A DNA stretch of 64,000 nt, from NCBI GenBank assembly GCA_021846505.1, contig JAJZWV010000012.1, positions 1 through 64,000 on the forward strand, written 5' to 3'. This DNA comes from Bacillota bacterium (GTDB lineage Bacteria; Bacillota; Sulfobacillia; Sulfobacillales; JAIMBI01). Shown here one piece after another: positions 8,093 to 16,181 of this stretch; the first letter of the stretch is position 1, and the number at the start of each line of letters is the position of its first letter. The notes beneath the pieces were generated by a model. That model made no database searches. It worked only from the letters and a program-made list of their open reading frames with translations, and was not told where the DNA came from. A program made the position numbers and the translations under genes.

Positions 8093-9085
8093 GTCGCCGA
8101 GGAGGCAGGGCGGCCGCGGCCGGTCCTCAAGTGGGCCGGCGGCAAGTCCCAGCTGCTGGGCACGTTTCAGCACTGCTACCCCCCTGGCTTGCGGTGGGGC
8201 GCGATCCAGACATACATTGAGCCGTTCTTGGGAAGCGGGGCCGTGCTGTTTGATGTGGCCGCCCAGTTTCCGCACCTCAAGATCCTGGCTTTGGACCGCA
8301 ACCCGCGGCTCATTGCGACCTATGGCGCGATCCGCGATGAGGCGCCGGCGGTCATTCGGCAGCTGTGGGAGTGGCAGGAGCAGTACTGGCAAGCGGGCGA
8401 GACTGTCCGGCGCCAGCTGTATCATCAGGTGCGCGACCGGTTCAACGCCGAGGAAGGCTCTGCGGCCGATCAAGCCGCCGCCTTCGTGTTTTTGAACCGC
8501 ACCGGCTTCAATGGCCTGTACCGGGTGAATCGCCAGGGCCGGTTCAACGTGCCGCCCGGCCGCTATCGCCGGCCGCTCATCTGCGATGCGGCCAATTTGC
8601 TGCAAGCCCAGCGGGTGTTTCAGGGGGTGGACCTGCGGGCCGGCGACTATGGAAGTGTCCTGGGCCAAGTGGATGCCCATACGTTTATCTACTGTGACCC
8701 ACCGTATCGCCCGCTGTCGGCGACGGCCTCCTTCACCGCTTATGCCCGCGATGCGTTTGGCGATGAGCAGCAGCGGGAGCTTTCGGCGTTCCTCCGCCGG
8801 TGCCGGGCCCGCGGCGCCGCGGTGATGCTCAGCAACTCGGATCCCCACAATGCGGACCCCCACGACGACTTTTTCGACGCGCTGTACCACGACTGGACCA
8901 TCACCCGCGTCCCGGCCCGCCGGTCCATCAACTCCCAGGGGGACCGCCGCGGCCCGGTGCAGGAGCTGGTGATTACCAACTACCCGGTCACCCTGCCGGG
9001 CGGCGCGCCGCAGCAGAAAAATTGGCGCGGGGCGCAGGACCGACTCGAGGAGGACTCTCTTCACAAAAACTATTCATCGCATTGA
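8093..9085 (+). CDS. DNA adenine methyltransferase (Dam, class D12)
   Basis: This is an N6-adenine DNA methyltransferase of the Dam/D12 class. The SAM-binding motif X, VLKWAGGKSQLL, sits near the N-terminus; motif I is EPFLGSGAVLF, and the catalytic motif IV is CDPPYRPLS. The family motif FLNRTGFNGLYRVN is also present. Length from 8093 is about 330 residues, slightly above E. coli Dam. The start is odd: between the upstream stop TAG (8078-8080) and motif X there is no ATG, GTG or TTG. The first ordinary start, TTG at 8189, would delete the WAGGK motif. A strong AGGAGGGGG site at about 8079-8087 points to the GTC codon at 8093, perhaps a mutated GTG. No restriction enzyme gene is adjacent, so it is an orphan methylase. 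Confidence 0.8.
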   Translation, partial: VAEEAGRPRPVLKWAGGKSQLLGTFQHCYPPGLRWGAIQTYIEPFLGSGAVLFDVAAQFPHLKILALDRNPRLIATYGAIRDEAPAVIRQLWEWQEQYWQAGETVRRQLYHQVRDRFNAEEGSAADQAAAFVFLNRTGFNGLYRVNRQGRFNVPPGRYRRPLICDAANLLQAQRVFQGVDLRAGDYGSVLGQVDAHTFIYCDPPYRPLSATASFTAYARDAFGDEQQRELSAFLRRCRARGAAVMLSNSDPHNADPHDDFFDALYHDWTITRVPARRSINSQGDRRGPVQELVITNYPVTLPGGAPQQKNWRGAQDRLEEDSLHKNYSSH

Positions 9086-9088
9086 ATA
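9071..9088. repeat. 6-bp inverted repeat at the end of the methylase gene
   Basis: TATTCA at 9071-9076 and TGAATA at 9083-9088 are inverted around a 6-bp spacer and straddle the methylase stop codon. It has no T-tract. The arms resemble ARG-box halves in reversed order, but the full box pattern is not met, so I give it no function. Confidence 0.3.
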
Positions 9089-9212
9089 ATGAGCGGCGGC
9101 GCATGGCTGGCCGGATAAGCGGGGGAACACCCTGCGCTGTCCACGTTGTGCCGGCTGTGACCGATTTGTATCGCAGGCCCCTGGCCGCCCTGATAAAAAT
9201 TTTCCGCGGGGC

Positions 9213-9247
9213 TTGACATAAGTTTCTCCGCGGTGCATATATATTCA
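9213..9247 (+). promoter_or_regulatory. Promoter and ARG box of the arginine operon
   Basis: A perfect -35 hexamer TTGACA (9213-9218) is followed by an AT-rich -10 region in 9236-9245. Overlapping it, TGCATATATATTCA at 9234-9247 fits the ARG-box consensus TGMATwwwwATKCA at every position. ArgR binding there would block RNA polymerase. A weaker half-match (TGATAAAAATTTTC) begins at 9191. The site ends 22 bp before the argF start, and argR is the last gene of the same operon, which implies autoregulation. Confidence 0.75.
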
Positions 9248-9269
9248 CATTCCCTGAGGAGGTGTCGCT

Positions 9270-10253
9270 GTGGCTACTGCCCCTGTCCTTCCTGCAAAGC
9301 CCCATTTAGTGGGGCGTGACTTCCTGCGCCTGGCGGACGTGACCGCCAGAGAGGTGCTCCAGCTGGTGCACTTGGCCCATCAGATGAAGCAGCGCCGGTG
9401 GGCGTCGCGGCTGGATCCCCTCGCGGGCATGACGGTCGCCTTGATTTTTGAGAAGCCGTCGACGCGCACCCGGGTGTCGTTTGCCGTGGCGGTGCAGCAG
9501 CTGGGAGGGCTCCCGCTGGAGCTCTCCTCTCAAACCCTGCAGCTGTCGCGGTCAGAGACGCTGGCCGACACGGGCCGCGTGCTGTCACGATACGTGGATG
9601 CCATTGTGCTGCGGACGGGTGCGCAGGCGGTGCTCGAGGAGCTGGCCGACGCTGCCTCGGTTCCGGTGGTGAACGCGCTGTCGGACCAGTATCACCCGTG
9701 CCAGGCGCTGGCCGACCTCCTGACGCTGGCGGAGCATTTTGGCGAGGTGGCGGGACTGCCGGTGGCGTACGTGGGGGACGGCAGCAACATGGCCGCCGCC
9801 TGGCTGGAGGCGGCGGCCTTAGTGGGGCTGGACCTCCGGCTGGCCACTCCCGCCGGCTATGCGCCGGATGCGGCGCTGGCGGAGTGGGCGTCCGCGGCCG
9901 CCCGGAGCCAGGGCGGCCGGGTCACGCTCACCACGGACCCCACCGCGGCGGTGGCCGGGGTGCGGGCGGTGTACACTGACGTGTGGGTGTCCATGGGACA
10001 GGAAGCTGATGCGGCCGCTCGGCGCGCCGCGTTCGAGGGCTTTCAGGTGACGCCCGCTCTCATGGAGGGCGCGGCCCCTGATGCCATCTTCATGCACTGC
10101 CTGCCAGCCCACCGGGGCGAAGAAGTGTCGGCGGCAGTACTGGATGGCCCGCGCTCGGTCGTGTGGGATCAGGCGGAAAACCGGCTGCACACAGAAAAGG
10201 CGCTGCTGGCGAGCCTCTTGACCCCCGACTTTTCCCTTCTCGAGTGCCGGTAG
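9270..10253 (+). CDS. argF: Ornithine carbamoyltransferase
   Basis: This 327-residue enzyme transfers the carbamoyl group from carbamoyl phosphate to ornithine, giving citrulline. The carbamoyl-phosphate loop is EKPSTRTRVSF near residue 60, the HPCQALADLLT segment is near residue 148, and the ornithine-binding HCLPAHRGEEV lies near residue 280. All residues expected for an active anabolic OTCase are present. The GTG start has a GAGGAGGTG site six bases upstream. It is first in the order argF-argG-argH-argR behind an ARG-box promoter, which supports a biosynthetic role. The upstream arginine genes (argCJBD, carAB) are not in this window. Confidence 0.95.
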   Translation: MATAPVLPAKPHLVGRDFLRLADVTAREVLQLVHLAHQMKQRRWASRLDPLAGMTVALIFEKPSTRTRVSFAVAVQQLGGLPLELSSQTLQLSRSETLADTGRVLSRYVDAIVLRTGAQAVLEELADAASVPVVNALSDQYHPCQALADLLTLAEHFGEVAGLPVAYVGDGSNMAAAWLEAAALVGLDLRLATPAGYAPDAALAEWASAAARSQGGRVTLTTDPTAAVAGVRAVYTDVWVSMGQEADAAARRAAFEGFQVTPALMEGAAPDAIFMHCLPAHRGEEVSAAVLDGPRSVVWDQAENRLHTEKALLASLLTPDFSLLECR

Positions 10254-10319
10254 CGGCGAGGCCGCGGGCCGCACGCGGGGGCGGCGGCCGAACCGAATGT
10301 GAAAGGGGCGTCTCTCAGC

Positions 10320-11567
10320 ATGGCTCAGGCGAAGAAAATTGTGCTGGCGTACTCGGGGGGGCTCGATACCAGCGTGGCGATTAAGTGGCTCCAGGACCTG
10401 GGCTGGGACGTGGTGACCCTAGTGGTGGATGTCGGCGCCAATGCCGACTTGGCCTCCATCCAGGACAAGGCGGTCCAGCTGGGTGTGGCGCGTGCTTATG
10501 CCGTGGATGCGCGCGCGCACTTCGCCGAGCGCTTCCTGATGCCCGCGCTAAAGGCGGATGCGCTGTATGAAGGCGTGTATCCGCTGGCCTCGGCGCTGTC
10601 GCGGCCGCTCATCGCGGAGCTGCTGGTGGCGGTGGCGCACCGCGAAGGCGCCACGGCGGTGGCCCACGGCTGCACCGGCAAGGGCAACGACCAAGTGCGC
10701 TTTGACGTAGCCGTCGCGGCGCTGGACCCGGCGCTTCAGGTCGTGGCCCCGGTGCGCGAGTGGGCGTTTAGCCGCGACCAGGAAATTGGGTACGCCCAAG
10801 AGCACGGCATCGCCGTGCCCGTGACTGCGGCGGCGCCCTACAGCGTCGACGTGAACCTCTGGGGGCGGAGCGTAGAGGGCGGCGTGCTGGAGGATCCCGC
10901 GCATCCCGTGCCAGACGACGCGTGGGCGTGGACCGCCGATCCGGATGGCTCCCCCGCTTCTGCCCAGCTGTCCATCCGGTTTGACCAAGGGGTGCCGGTG
11001 GCGCTGGATGGCGTCCCCCTTCCCCTGCCGGCCCTGCTGAGTGAGCTGAATGCAGTGGCGGGGCAGTGCGGCGTGGGCCGCCTGGACAGCATTGAAAACC
11101 GCCTGGTGGGCATCAAGTCGCGGGAGGTGTATGAAGCGCCGGCCGCCGTTACCCTGCTGGCCGCCCACCAGGCGCTGGAGCAGCTGGTGCTGACGCGCGA
11201 CTTGGCGCGCCTGAAATCCAGCTTGGCCAGTGAATATGCGCGGCTGGCGTACGAGGGGCTGTGGTACACGCCCTCGCGTGAAGCGCTGGACGCGTTCATG
11301 GATGAAGCCAACCAGCCGGTCACCGGCGAGGTGGAGCTGGCGCTGTCGCACGGGCGCGTGACGGTCGTGGGGCGCACCGCGGCCCAGAGCCTGTATCGGA
11401 CAGAGCTTGCCACTTACGGCAGTGGCGACGCGTTTGACCACCAAAGTGCCGAAGGCTTCGTGGCCCTCTTCGGGCTCTCGCTCCGGACCCGGGCGCGTGT
11501 GCGCCCGATTGAGCCCGCATCCCTGGAGGCGCTGGAGGTCCAAGTGCGGGCGGTTCAGCATGCCTGA
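10320..11567 (+). CDS. argG: Argininosuccinate synthase
   Basis: This 415-residue enzyme condenses citrulline and aspartate with ATP to give argininosuccinate. The N-terminal PP-loop ATP motif is AYSGGLDTSVAI, and the conserved AHGCTGKGNDQVRF lies near residue 118, with SVDVNLWGRSVE and EVYEAPAAVTLL further on. Length fits the bacterial family at 400-440. The ATG at 10320 is preferred over an in-frame GTG at 10299 because an AAAGGGG site precedes it and it puts the PP-loop at the usual distance from the N-terminus. The gene overlaps argH by eight bases. Confidence 0.95.
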   Translation: MAQAKKIVLAYSGGLDTSVAIKWLQDLGWDVVTLVVDVGANADLASIQDKAVQLGVARAYAVDARAHFAERFLMPALKADALYEGVYPLASALSRPLIAELLVAVAHREGATAVAHGCTGKGNDQVRFDVAVAALDPALQVVAPVREWAFSRDQEIGYAQEHGIAVPVTAAAPYSVDVNLWGRSVEGGVLEDPAHPVPDDAWAWTADPDGSPASAQLSIRFDQGVPVALDGVPLPLPALLSELNAVAGQCGVGRLDSIENRLVGIKSREVYEAPAAVTLLAAHQALEQLVLTRDLARLKSSLASEYARLAYEGLWYTPSREALDAFMDEANQPVTGEVELALSHGRVTVVGRTAAQSLYRTELATYGSGDAFDHQSAEGFVALFGLSLRTRARVRPIEPASLEALEVQVRAVQHA

Positions 11568-12873
11568 CTTGTGGGCGGGCCGCCTTCCGGGCGGCCCCGA
11601 CCCCGATGCCCGCGCGTTCACCGGCACCGTGGCGTGGGACTGGCGCCTGGCCCACGTCGATCTGGTGGGCAGCTTGGCCCATGTCGACATGCTGGGGGCC
11701 GTGGGGCTCCTTTCAGCGGGGGATCAGGAAGCGCTGGCCTCGGGGCTCGAGGCGCTGCTGGCGGAAGTGGACGCGGGGGCCGGGCCGTGGGATCCCGAGG
11801 CAGAAGATGTGCACACCGCCGTGGAGGTGGAGCTGTCGCGGCGCCTGGGCGCCGTGGCCGGCAAGTTGCACACCGCCCGGAGCCGGAACGACCAAGTGGC
11901 GCTGGATCTCCACCTGTACGTGGCTCACGCCGCCACCGAGCTGGCCAGCGCCTTAAATCGGCTGGTTCTGGCGGTGAGCGCGGTGGCCGAGGCCCACGCG
12001 GCCCTCCCTATGCCGGGCTATACCCACCTCCAGCGCGCGCAGCCCATCACGGTGGGACACCATCTGCTGGCCTATGGGTTCATGTGGCTTAGGGATCGCG
12101 ACCGCCTCTTGGCGGTGGCGCAGCAAGCCCGGGTGTCACCCTTGGGCGCCGGGGCGCTGGCCGGGTCGACTTTAGCGGTGGATCCCGAGCGGGCGGCGCG
12201 GCACCTGGGGTGGGCGAAGGTGTACCACAACAGCTTGGACGCAGTATCCGACCGTGACTTTGTGGTCGAGTTTGTGCTGGCCACCAGTCTGGTGCTGAGC
12301 CACCTGTCCCGCTGGGGCGAGGAAGTGGTGCTGTGGACCAGCGCGGAGTTTGGGTTTGCGGAGCTGGCGGATGGCTGGGCGACTGGCTCCAGCATGATGC
12401 CGCACAAGAAAAACCCCGACGTGGCGGAGCTGCTGCGCGGGCGCGCGGCGCGCGGGGTGTCCGAGATGGCCGGAGTGCTCACTCTCTTAAAGGGGCTCCC
12501 GCTGGCGTACAACCGCGACCTGCAGGAGGACAAGGGCTATTTGTTTGGCGCCCACGATGCGGCCGCGGGCGCGATTCGGGCCGCCACCGGGCTCGTGGGG
12601 GCGCTGGCCTTTCGCCCCGAGCGGACCAAAGCCGCTCTGACCGTGGACCTCTTGGCCACCGATGAGGCCGACCGGCTGGTGGAGGCCGGTGTGCCGTTTC
12701 GGCAAGCGCATGCGGAGGTAGCCTCGTCGCGGGACTGGCGGCAGAGCCCGGCGGCCTCTGCGGACGCGGTGGCCCAGAGCTTGGCGGAGCGGGACCGGAC
12801 AATGGGACCGGGTCCCGGCAGCATCGCGCGCCAGCTGGAAACGCTGCGAGCGGCGGTGGCCGAGCCGGTATAA
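11560..12873 (+). CDS. argH: Argininosuccinate lyase
   Basis: This 437-residue member of the fumarase/aspartase superfamily cleaves argininosuccinate to arginine and fumarate. The superfamily signature GSSMMPHKKNPDVAELLRG, with the catalytic serine loop, lies near residue 278. Other conserved blocks are LHTARSRNDQVALDL near residue 105 and GYTHLQRAQPITVGHHLLA near residue 152. It starts at an ATG inside the last codons of argG (11560), giving an eight-base overlap, and its stop overlaps the possible argR start (TAATG). It carries no acetyltransferase fusion. It is the third gene of the arginine operon. Confidence 0.95.
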   Translation: MPDLWAGRLPGGPDPDARAFTGTVAWDWRLAHVDLVGSLAHVDMLGAVGLLSAGDQEALASGLEALLAEVDAGAGPWDPEAEDVHTAVEVELSRRLGAVAGKLHTARSRNDQVALDLHLYVAHAATELASALNRLVLAVSAVAEAHAALPMPGYTHLQRAQPITVGHHLLAYGFMWLRDRDRLLAVAQQARVSPLGAGALAGSTLAVDPERAARHLGWAKVYHNSLDAVSDRDFVVEFVLATSLVLSHLSRWGEEVVLWTSAEFGFAELADGWATGSSMMPHKKNPDVAELLRGRAARGVSEMAGVLTLLKGLPLAYNRDLQEDKGYLFGAHDAAAGAIRAATGLVGALAFRPERTKAALTVDLLATDEADRLVEAGVPFRQAHAEVASSRDWRQSPAASADAVAQSLAERDRTMGPGPGSIARQLETLRAAVAEPV

Positions 12874-12890
12874 TGCCGGGGGAGGCCATC

Positions 12891-13355
12891 GTGCAAAGCA
12901 AAGAAGTGCGGCAGCGGTTTCTGCGTGAGCTGGTGGAGCGCCAGCCGCTGGAGACGCAGGAGGATGTGGCCGCCGCGCTGGCCGCGGCGGGTTTTCCGGC
13001 GGCGCAAGCCACGGTGTCGCGGGACATCCGCGATTTGAACCTCGTGAAAGTGCCCACGCCGGGAGGCGGGCACCGCTACCAGGCGCCCCCGAGCCCCGTG
13101 GGCCCGGATTTGGGACTGCGCTTAGAGCGCCTGCTGGCGGAAGCGTATCAGTCCCTGGCGCGGGCGCGAAACCTGCTGGTGCTGAAAGTGCTGCCCGGCA
13201 ACGCCCATGCGGTGGGGGCCGTGTTGGACATCATGACCGTGCCTGGCTTGCTGGGCACCATCGCCGGCGACGACACCCTGCTCCTGGTGGCCGCCGACGA
13301 CGAAGCGGCGCTGCGGCTGGATGCCTGGCTCCGGCCGGCGCCCCCGCAAGCCTAA
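12891..13355 (+). CDS. argR: Arginine repressor ArgR
   Basis: This protein of about 154 residues is the arginine-responsive repressor. The N-terminal winged helix includes ETQEDVAAALAAAGF and QATVSRDIRDLNLVKV. The C-terminal oligomerisation and arginine-binding domain includes VLPGNAHAVGAVLD, VPGLLGTIAGDDTLL and a short acidic segment. I prefer the GTG at 12891, which has GGGGAGG at the right distance, over the ATG at 12873 that overlaps the argH stop; the difference is six residues. A perfect TATAAT lies at 12869-12874, but no good -35 is visible. It should act on the ARG box at 9234. Its 3' end overlaps the convergent SGNH hydrolase gene by four bases. Confidence 0.9.
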   Translation: MQSKEVRQRFLRELVERQPLETQEDVAAALAAAGFPAAQATVSRDIRDLNLVKVPTPGGGHRYQAPPSPVGPDLGLRLERLLAEAYQSLARARNLLVLKVLPGNAHAVGAVLDIMTVPGLLGTIAGDDTLLLVAADDEAALRLDAWLRPAPPQA

Positions 13356-14182
13356 CCGATTAAGTCGGCAGCGCGCCCCGTGGGCCGGGGCGGCGGTGGC
13401 CGCAGCGCGGTGGGGATTCCAGCCGGCGGGGCCCACAGGCGACCCAGCGCGTCCGCGAGCAGGGCGGCCGCCAGCCGGTGGCCGGCGGCATTGGGATGCC
13501 AGGGCCCCGCCATGAGCCCGCCATACGCTAGGTGATGCGCCCGCAAGTACTGCTTCATGGCGGAAAACACGTTGGCGACATAGACGTCAGAGGGCGGAAA
13601 GCGCCGCGCCACTTGAATCTCCTGCCGCACGGCGGCGGGCTCGCGCGTGCGGTCCTCGCGATACGACGCGCGGGTCACGGCGGGCGTGACCACCAGCACC
13701 ACGGCGCGGGCGGCCAGGGCGGTGCGGATTTGGCGCGCGAGGGCTTGGCCCATGGCCGTGGGCGGCGTGTGGTGTGCCAAGTCGTTGAGCGTGCCCCAAG
13801 CCAGGACAGCCAGCGCATGGCGGCCCAGCTGGCGGATCCAGCCGGCCAAGTGGCGGCGGGTGCGCCCGCTGACCACGCGCGCGCCGGGAATGGCCCGATT
13901 GGTGATGGTGAGCCGGAGCCCCGCGCGGCGGGCGTACTGGCCGAGCCCGCGGCGGACGTAGCCATGCCCCGCCGCATCCCGCCAGCCAGCGGCCGCGGAT
14001 CCCCCCACGATGAGCACGGGAATGCGGGGGCCGGGTGCAGACCGGCCGGGTGTGGCCAGTGCGGCCAACAGGAGCAGTCCCAGCGCCGTGCCGGCGAGCG
14101 CGGCTGCCCCCCGGCGGCGGCGGCGCAGTCGTGGGAAATTGCTTGCCATGCGTGTAGCCTGGCGCGAAGCGCGGCGGGCCAT
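13352..14182 (-). CDS. SGNH/GDSL-type hydrolase, membrane-anchored or secreted
   Basis: This 276-residue protein has a basic N-terminus and one hydrophobic segment at about residues 27-46, so it is probably exported. The SGNH blocks are recognisable: block I is IPVLIVGGSAAAGW (GGS instead of GDS), block III-like is LAWGTLNDLAHH, and the C-terminal block V is WHPNAAGH, which supplies the histidine. The Asp three residues before that His in most members is a Gly here (GPWH), so either the catalytic acid comes from elsewhere or activity is weak. Related enzymes deacetylate or de-esterify cell-wall glycans and lipids; the substrate is unknown. It converges on argR. Confidence 0.65.
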   Translation of the reverse strand: MARRASRQATRMASNFPRLRRRRRGAAALAGTALGLLLLAALATPGRSAPGPRIPVLIVGGSAAAGWRDAAGHGYVRRGLGQYARRAGLRLTITNRAIPGARVVSGRTRRHLAGWIRQLGRHALAVLAWGTLNDLAHHTPPTAMGQALARQIRTALAARAVVLVVTPAVTRASYREDRTREPAAVRQEIQVARRFPPSDVYVANVFSAMKQYLRAHHLAYGGLMAGPWHPNAAGHRLAAALLADALGRLWAPPAGIPTALRPPPPRPTGRAADLIG

Positions 14183-14187
14183 ACCAC

Positions 14188-14985
14188 TCAGGGGCCGGGC
14201 AGCGCTGCCAGCAGCATCATGAGGAGGGCCCCGGCCAGCAGGCCCAGCAGGGCCGCCGCGCGCCCGGTTTTGAGCGACTCAGGCAGCGTGTCGCGCCCCA
14301 CCACGTACACCATCGCTCCCGACGCCAGCGCCAGCACCATGGCCGACCACTCCGCGCCCAGCCGCCCGATGGCCAGAGACACCAGCGTGCCCAGCGGCGT
14401 CACCAGCCCAATGGCGATGGTCGCCGCCAGGATGCGCCGCCGGGACTCGCGCGCCATGGCCAGCGGAGCCGCAATGCTCATGCCCTCGGGTATGTTGTGC
14501 AAGGCAATCGCCAGGGCAATGACCACCCCCAGGCGCTGGCCCACGGCATCGCCGGCGCCAATGGCCATGCCCTCGGGGATGTCGTGCAGCGCGATGGCCG
14601 TGGCGATGAACCAGCCCACGAGGCGCAGGCGGCTGGGGCCAGCGTCGTGGGCCCCCTGCCACTCGGCCGCGGCCCCGCGCAGCAGGGACAGCATCACCGC
14701 GCCGGCGGCGGCTGCGGACACAAACAGGGGCCAGCCAGCCAGGCGGAGACCCGTGGGCACCAGCTCCGTGGCCACCACGGTGGCCATGACCCCAGACGCC
14801 AGGGCCAGGGTGAACGCCAGCATGGCGGGCGACACTTGGCGGCGGCTCAAAATCAGCCAGGCCCCCAGCGGTGTCGACAGGCCAGCCAGCAGGCTAGCCA
14901 GCATGACGCTTGGCAGTCTCGCCACCTCCCGCCTGATGGACTGGCCGCCGCACGGCAAGCTCGAGAGCGGGCGAAGAATACCCAC
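14188..14985 (-). CDS. ZIP-family divalent metal transporter
   Basis: This membrane protein of about 265 residues has eight hydrophobic stretches. Both metal-binding helices of the ZIP family are present: ATAIALHDIPEGMAIG near residue 133 and IALAIALHNIPEGMSIA near residue 158. ZIP proteins import zinc, iron or manganese; selectivity cannot be read from the sequence. The start is uncertain. A GTG at 14985 has AAGGGA just upstream, but an ATG at 14904 would give an N-terminus beginning directly with the first membrane helix (MLASLLAGLSTPLG). The gene is followed, five bases later, by the start of the SGNH hydrolase gene, so the two may be co-transcribed. Confidence 0.85.
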   Translation of the reverse strand: MGILRPLSSLPCGGQSIRREVARLPSVMLASLLAGLSTPLGAWLILSRRQVSPAMLAFTLALASGVMATVVATELVPTGLRLAGWPLFVSAAAAGAVMLSLLRGAAAEWQGAHDAGPSRLRLVGWFIATAIALHDIPEGMAIGAGDAVGQRLGVVIALAIALHNIPEGMSIAAPLAMARESRRRILAATIAIGLVTPLGTLVSLAIGRLGAEWSAMVLALASGAMVYVVGRDTLPESLKTGRAAALLGLLAGALLMMLLAALPGP

Positions 14986-15233
14986 CCGTGTCCCTTATGG
15001 CTTCCGGCGAGCAGCCATGCGCGCTCGCACAGTCATGCCGGAAGAGGCGGCGGGTTGTGGGACAATGCGGTGACCCAAGATCGTGAGTGCCAGCGAAGTC
15101 AGTGCGGTGGAACAGCAGGCGGCCGGTGCTGCACCTGATGGGCATGTGCCTGCAGTGCTCCCGTTGCTCGTGCCGTGGCCGAGTCCTGCCACCAGCAGGC
15201 GCTGGCGGGCCCTCGCAGCCGGGAGGGACAGCG

Positions 15234-16145
15234 GTGGATCAGGAAAGGGCCGAAGCATCTGACATGGGGCGCGGGCAGCCGCTGGGGATCCCCGACCACG
15301 CGCGGGCGGCGGCAGCCCGGTGGAAGCTCCATGGCTTGGAGCCGCTGGCGCGAGGCGCGGAAAGTCTGGTGGTGCGAGCGGAAGACGGGGAAGGCACTCC
15401 CTGGGCGCTGAAGTGCCGGCCGCCGGGCGATCCGGGGACCGAGCGCGAGGCAGCGGCCTTGAGGCTTTTGGCCTGCGAGCGACTGGTAGCCCTGAAGGCA
15501 GTGGACGCGGAGGCCGGGGTTCTGTGGCTCGAGTGGGTACTGCCCGGCCATGCGCTGGCGGCGGAGACCGACGCCGCCGCGCGCGATGCCTTTTGCCAGG
15601 TGGCCGCGGCGCTGGCCTGCGCGCACCCGTCGGGGGCACCCGAGGGCTTTCCGCGCCTAGCCGACCAGCTGGCCGCCCTGGATTCTTGGCAGAACGCTTG
15701 CTCCGCCGCCGAGTCCCGCGCAGTCGCCGAGGTGGTTGCCGGGGCTTGGCGATTGGCGGCGTCCCCCCACCGTGTCGTGCTGCTGCACGGCGACCTGCAT
15801 GACGGCAACCTGCTTCACCGCCTTCAGTCCAGCCGGGCGGGCGACGGCGCGATGGCGGCCACGGCCATCGACCCGAAGGGCGTATGGGGGGATCCGGCGT
15901 ACGAGCCCGCCTGCTTCCTGATGAACCGCTGGGTCCGCCGGCCGTGGGCGGTTTCCGCCATGCAGCGCTACGCCCGCGGCCTATCCGCGCGGCTGGGATT
16001 GGATGAAGGCCGCGTGTGGGCTTGGGCGGGCGTGCACACCGCCCTGTCCCTGGCCTGGAGCCGCGAAGACCACGCGGCCATGCCCGCACCCAGCGACCCT
16101 CGCTGGCGGGTTCTGCAGGACTGGATGCGTGGGGCCGAGGCCTAG
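15234..16145 (+). CDS. Streptomycin 6-kinase-like aminoglycoside phosphotransferase family protein
   Basis: This 303-residue protein has the APH fold of the streptomycin/hydroxyurea kinase family. The catalytic loop is VVLLHGDLHDGNLLH near residue 183, with Asp and Asn in place. It is followed by AIDPKGVWGDPAYEPACFLMN, whose Asp is the Mg-binding acid. The N-lobe lysine is probably in PWALKCRPP. I chose the GTG at 15234, which has GGGAGGG at good spacing; an upstream reading from 15087 lacks support. Chromosomal members of this family often phosphorylate sugars or other small hydroxyl compounds, so real antibiotic resistance should not be assumed. Confidence 0.75.
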   Translation: MDQERAEASDMGRGQPLGIPDHARAAAARWKLHGLEPLARGAESLVVRAEDGEGTPWALKCRPPGDPGTEREAAALRLLACERLVALKAVDAEAGVLWLEWVLPGHALAAETDAAARDAFCQVAAALACAHPSGAPEGFPRLADQLAALDSWQNACSAAESRAVAEVVAGAWRLAASPHRVVLLHGDLHDGNLLHRLQSSRAGDGAMAATAIDPKGVWGDPAYEPACFLMNRWVRRPWAVSAMQRYARGLSARLGLDEGRVWAWAGVHTALSLAWSREDHAAMPAPSDPRWRVLQDWMRGAEA

Positions 16146-16181
16146 GGGGAGCGGCGCGGGATCCTTCCGCCTCGCCGGGAG

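Noticed and set aside
9063-9096. The inverted repeat around the methylase stop as a second ARG box or terminator
   Set aside because: The half-sites are in reversed order relative to the ARG-box consensus and there is no T-tract, so neither assignment is supported.
13532-15073. A 513-codon plus-strand frame opposite the SGNH and ZIP genes
   Set aside because: The opposite strand has well-conserved ZIP motifs; this frame has low-complexity composition typical of antisense frames.
15087-15233. N-terminal extension of the aminoglycoside-kinase-like protein
   Set aside because: The extra 49 codons are Cys/Arg-rich without homology, and a good ribosome binding site precedes the GTG at 15234.
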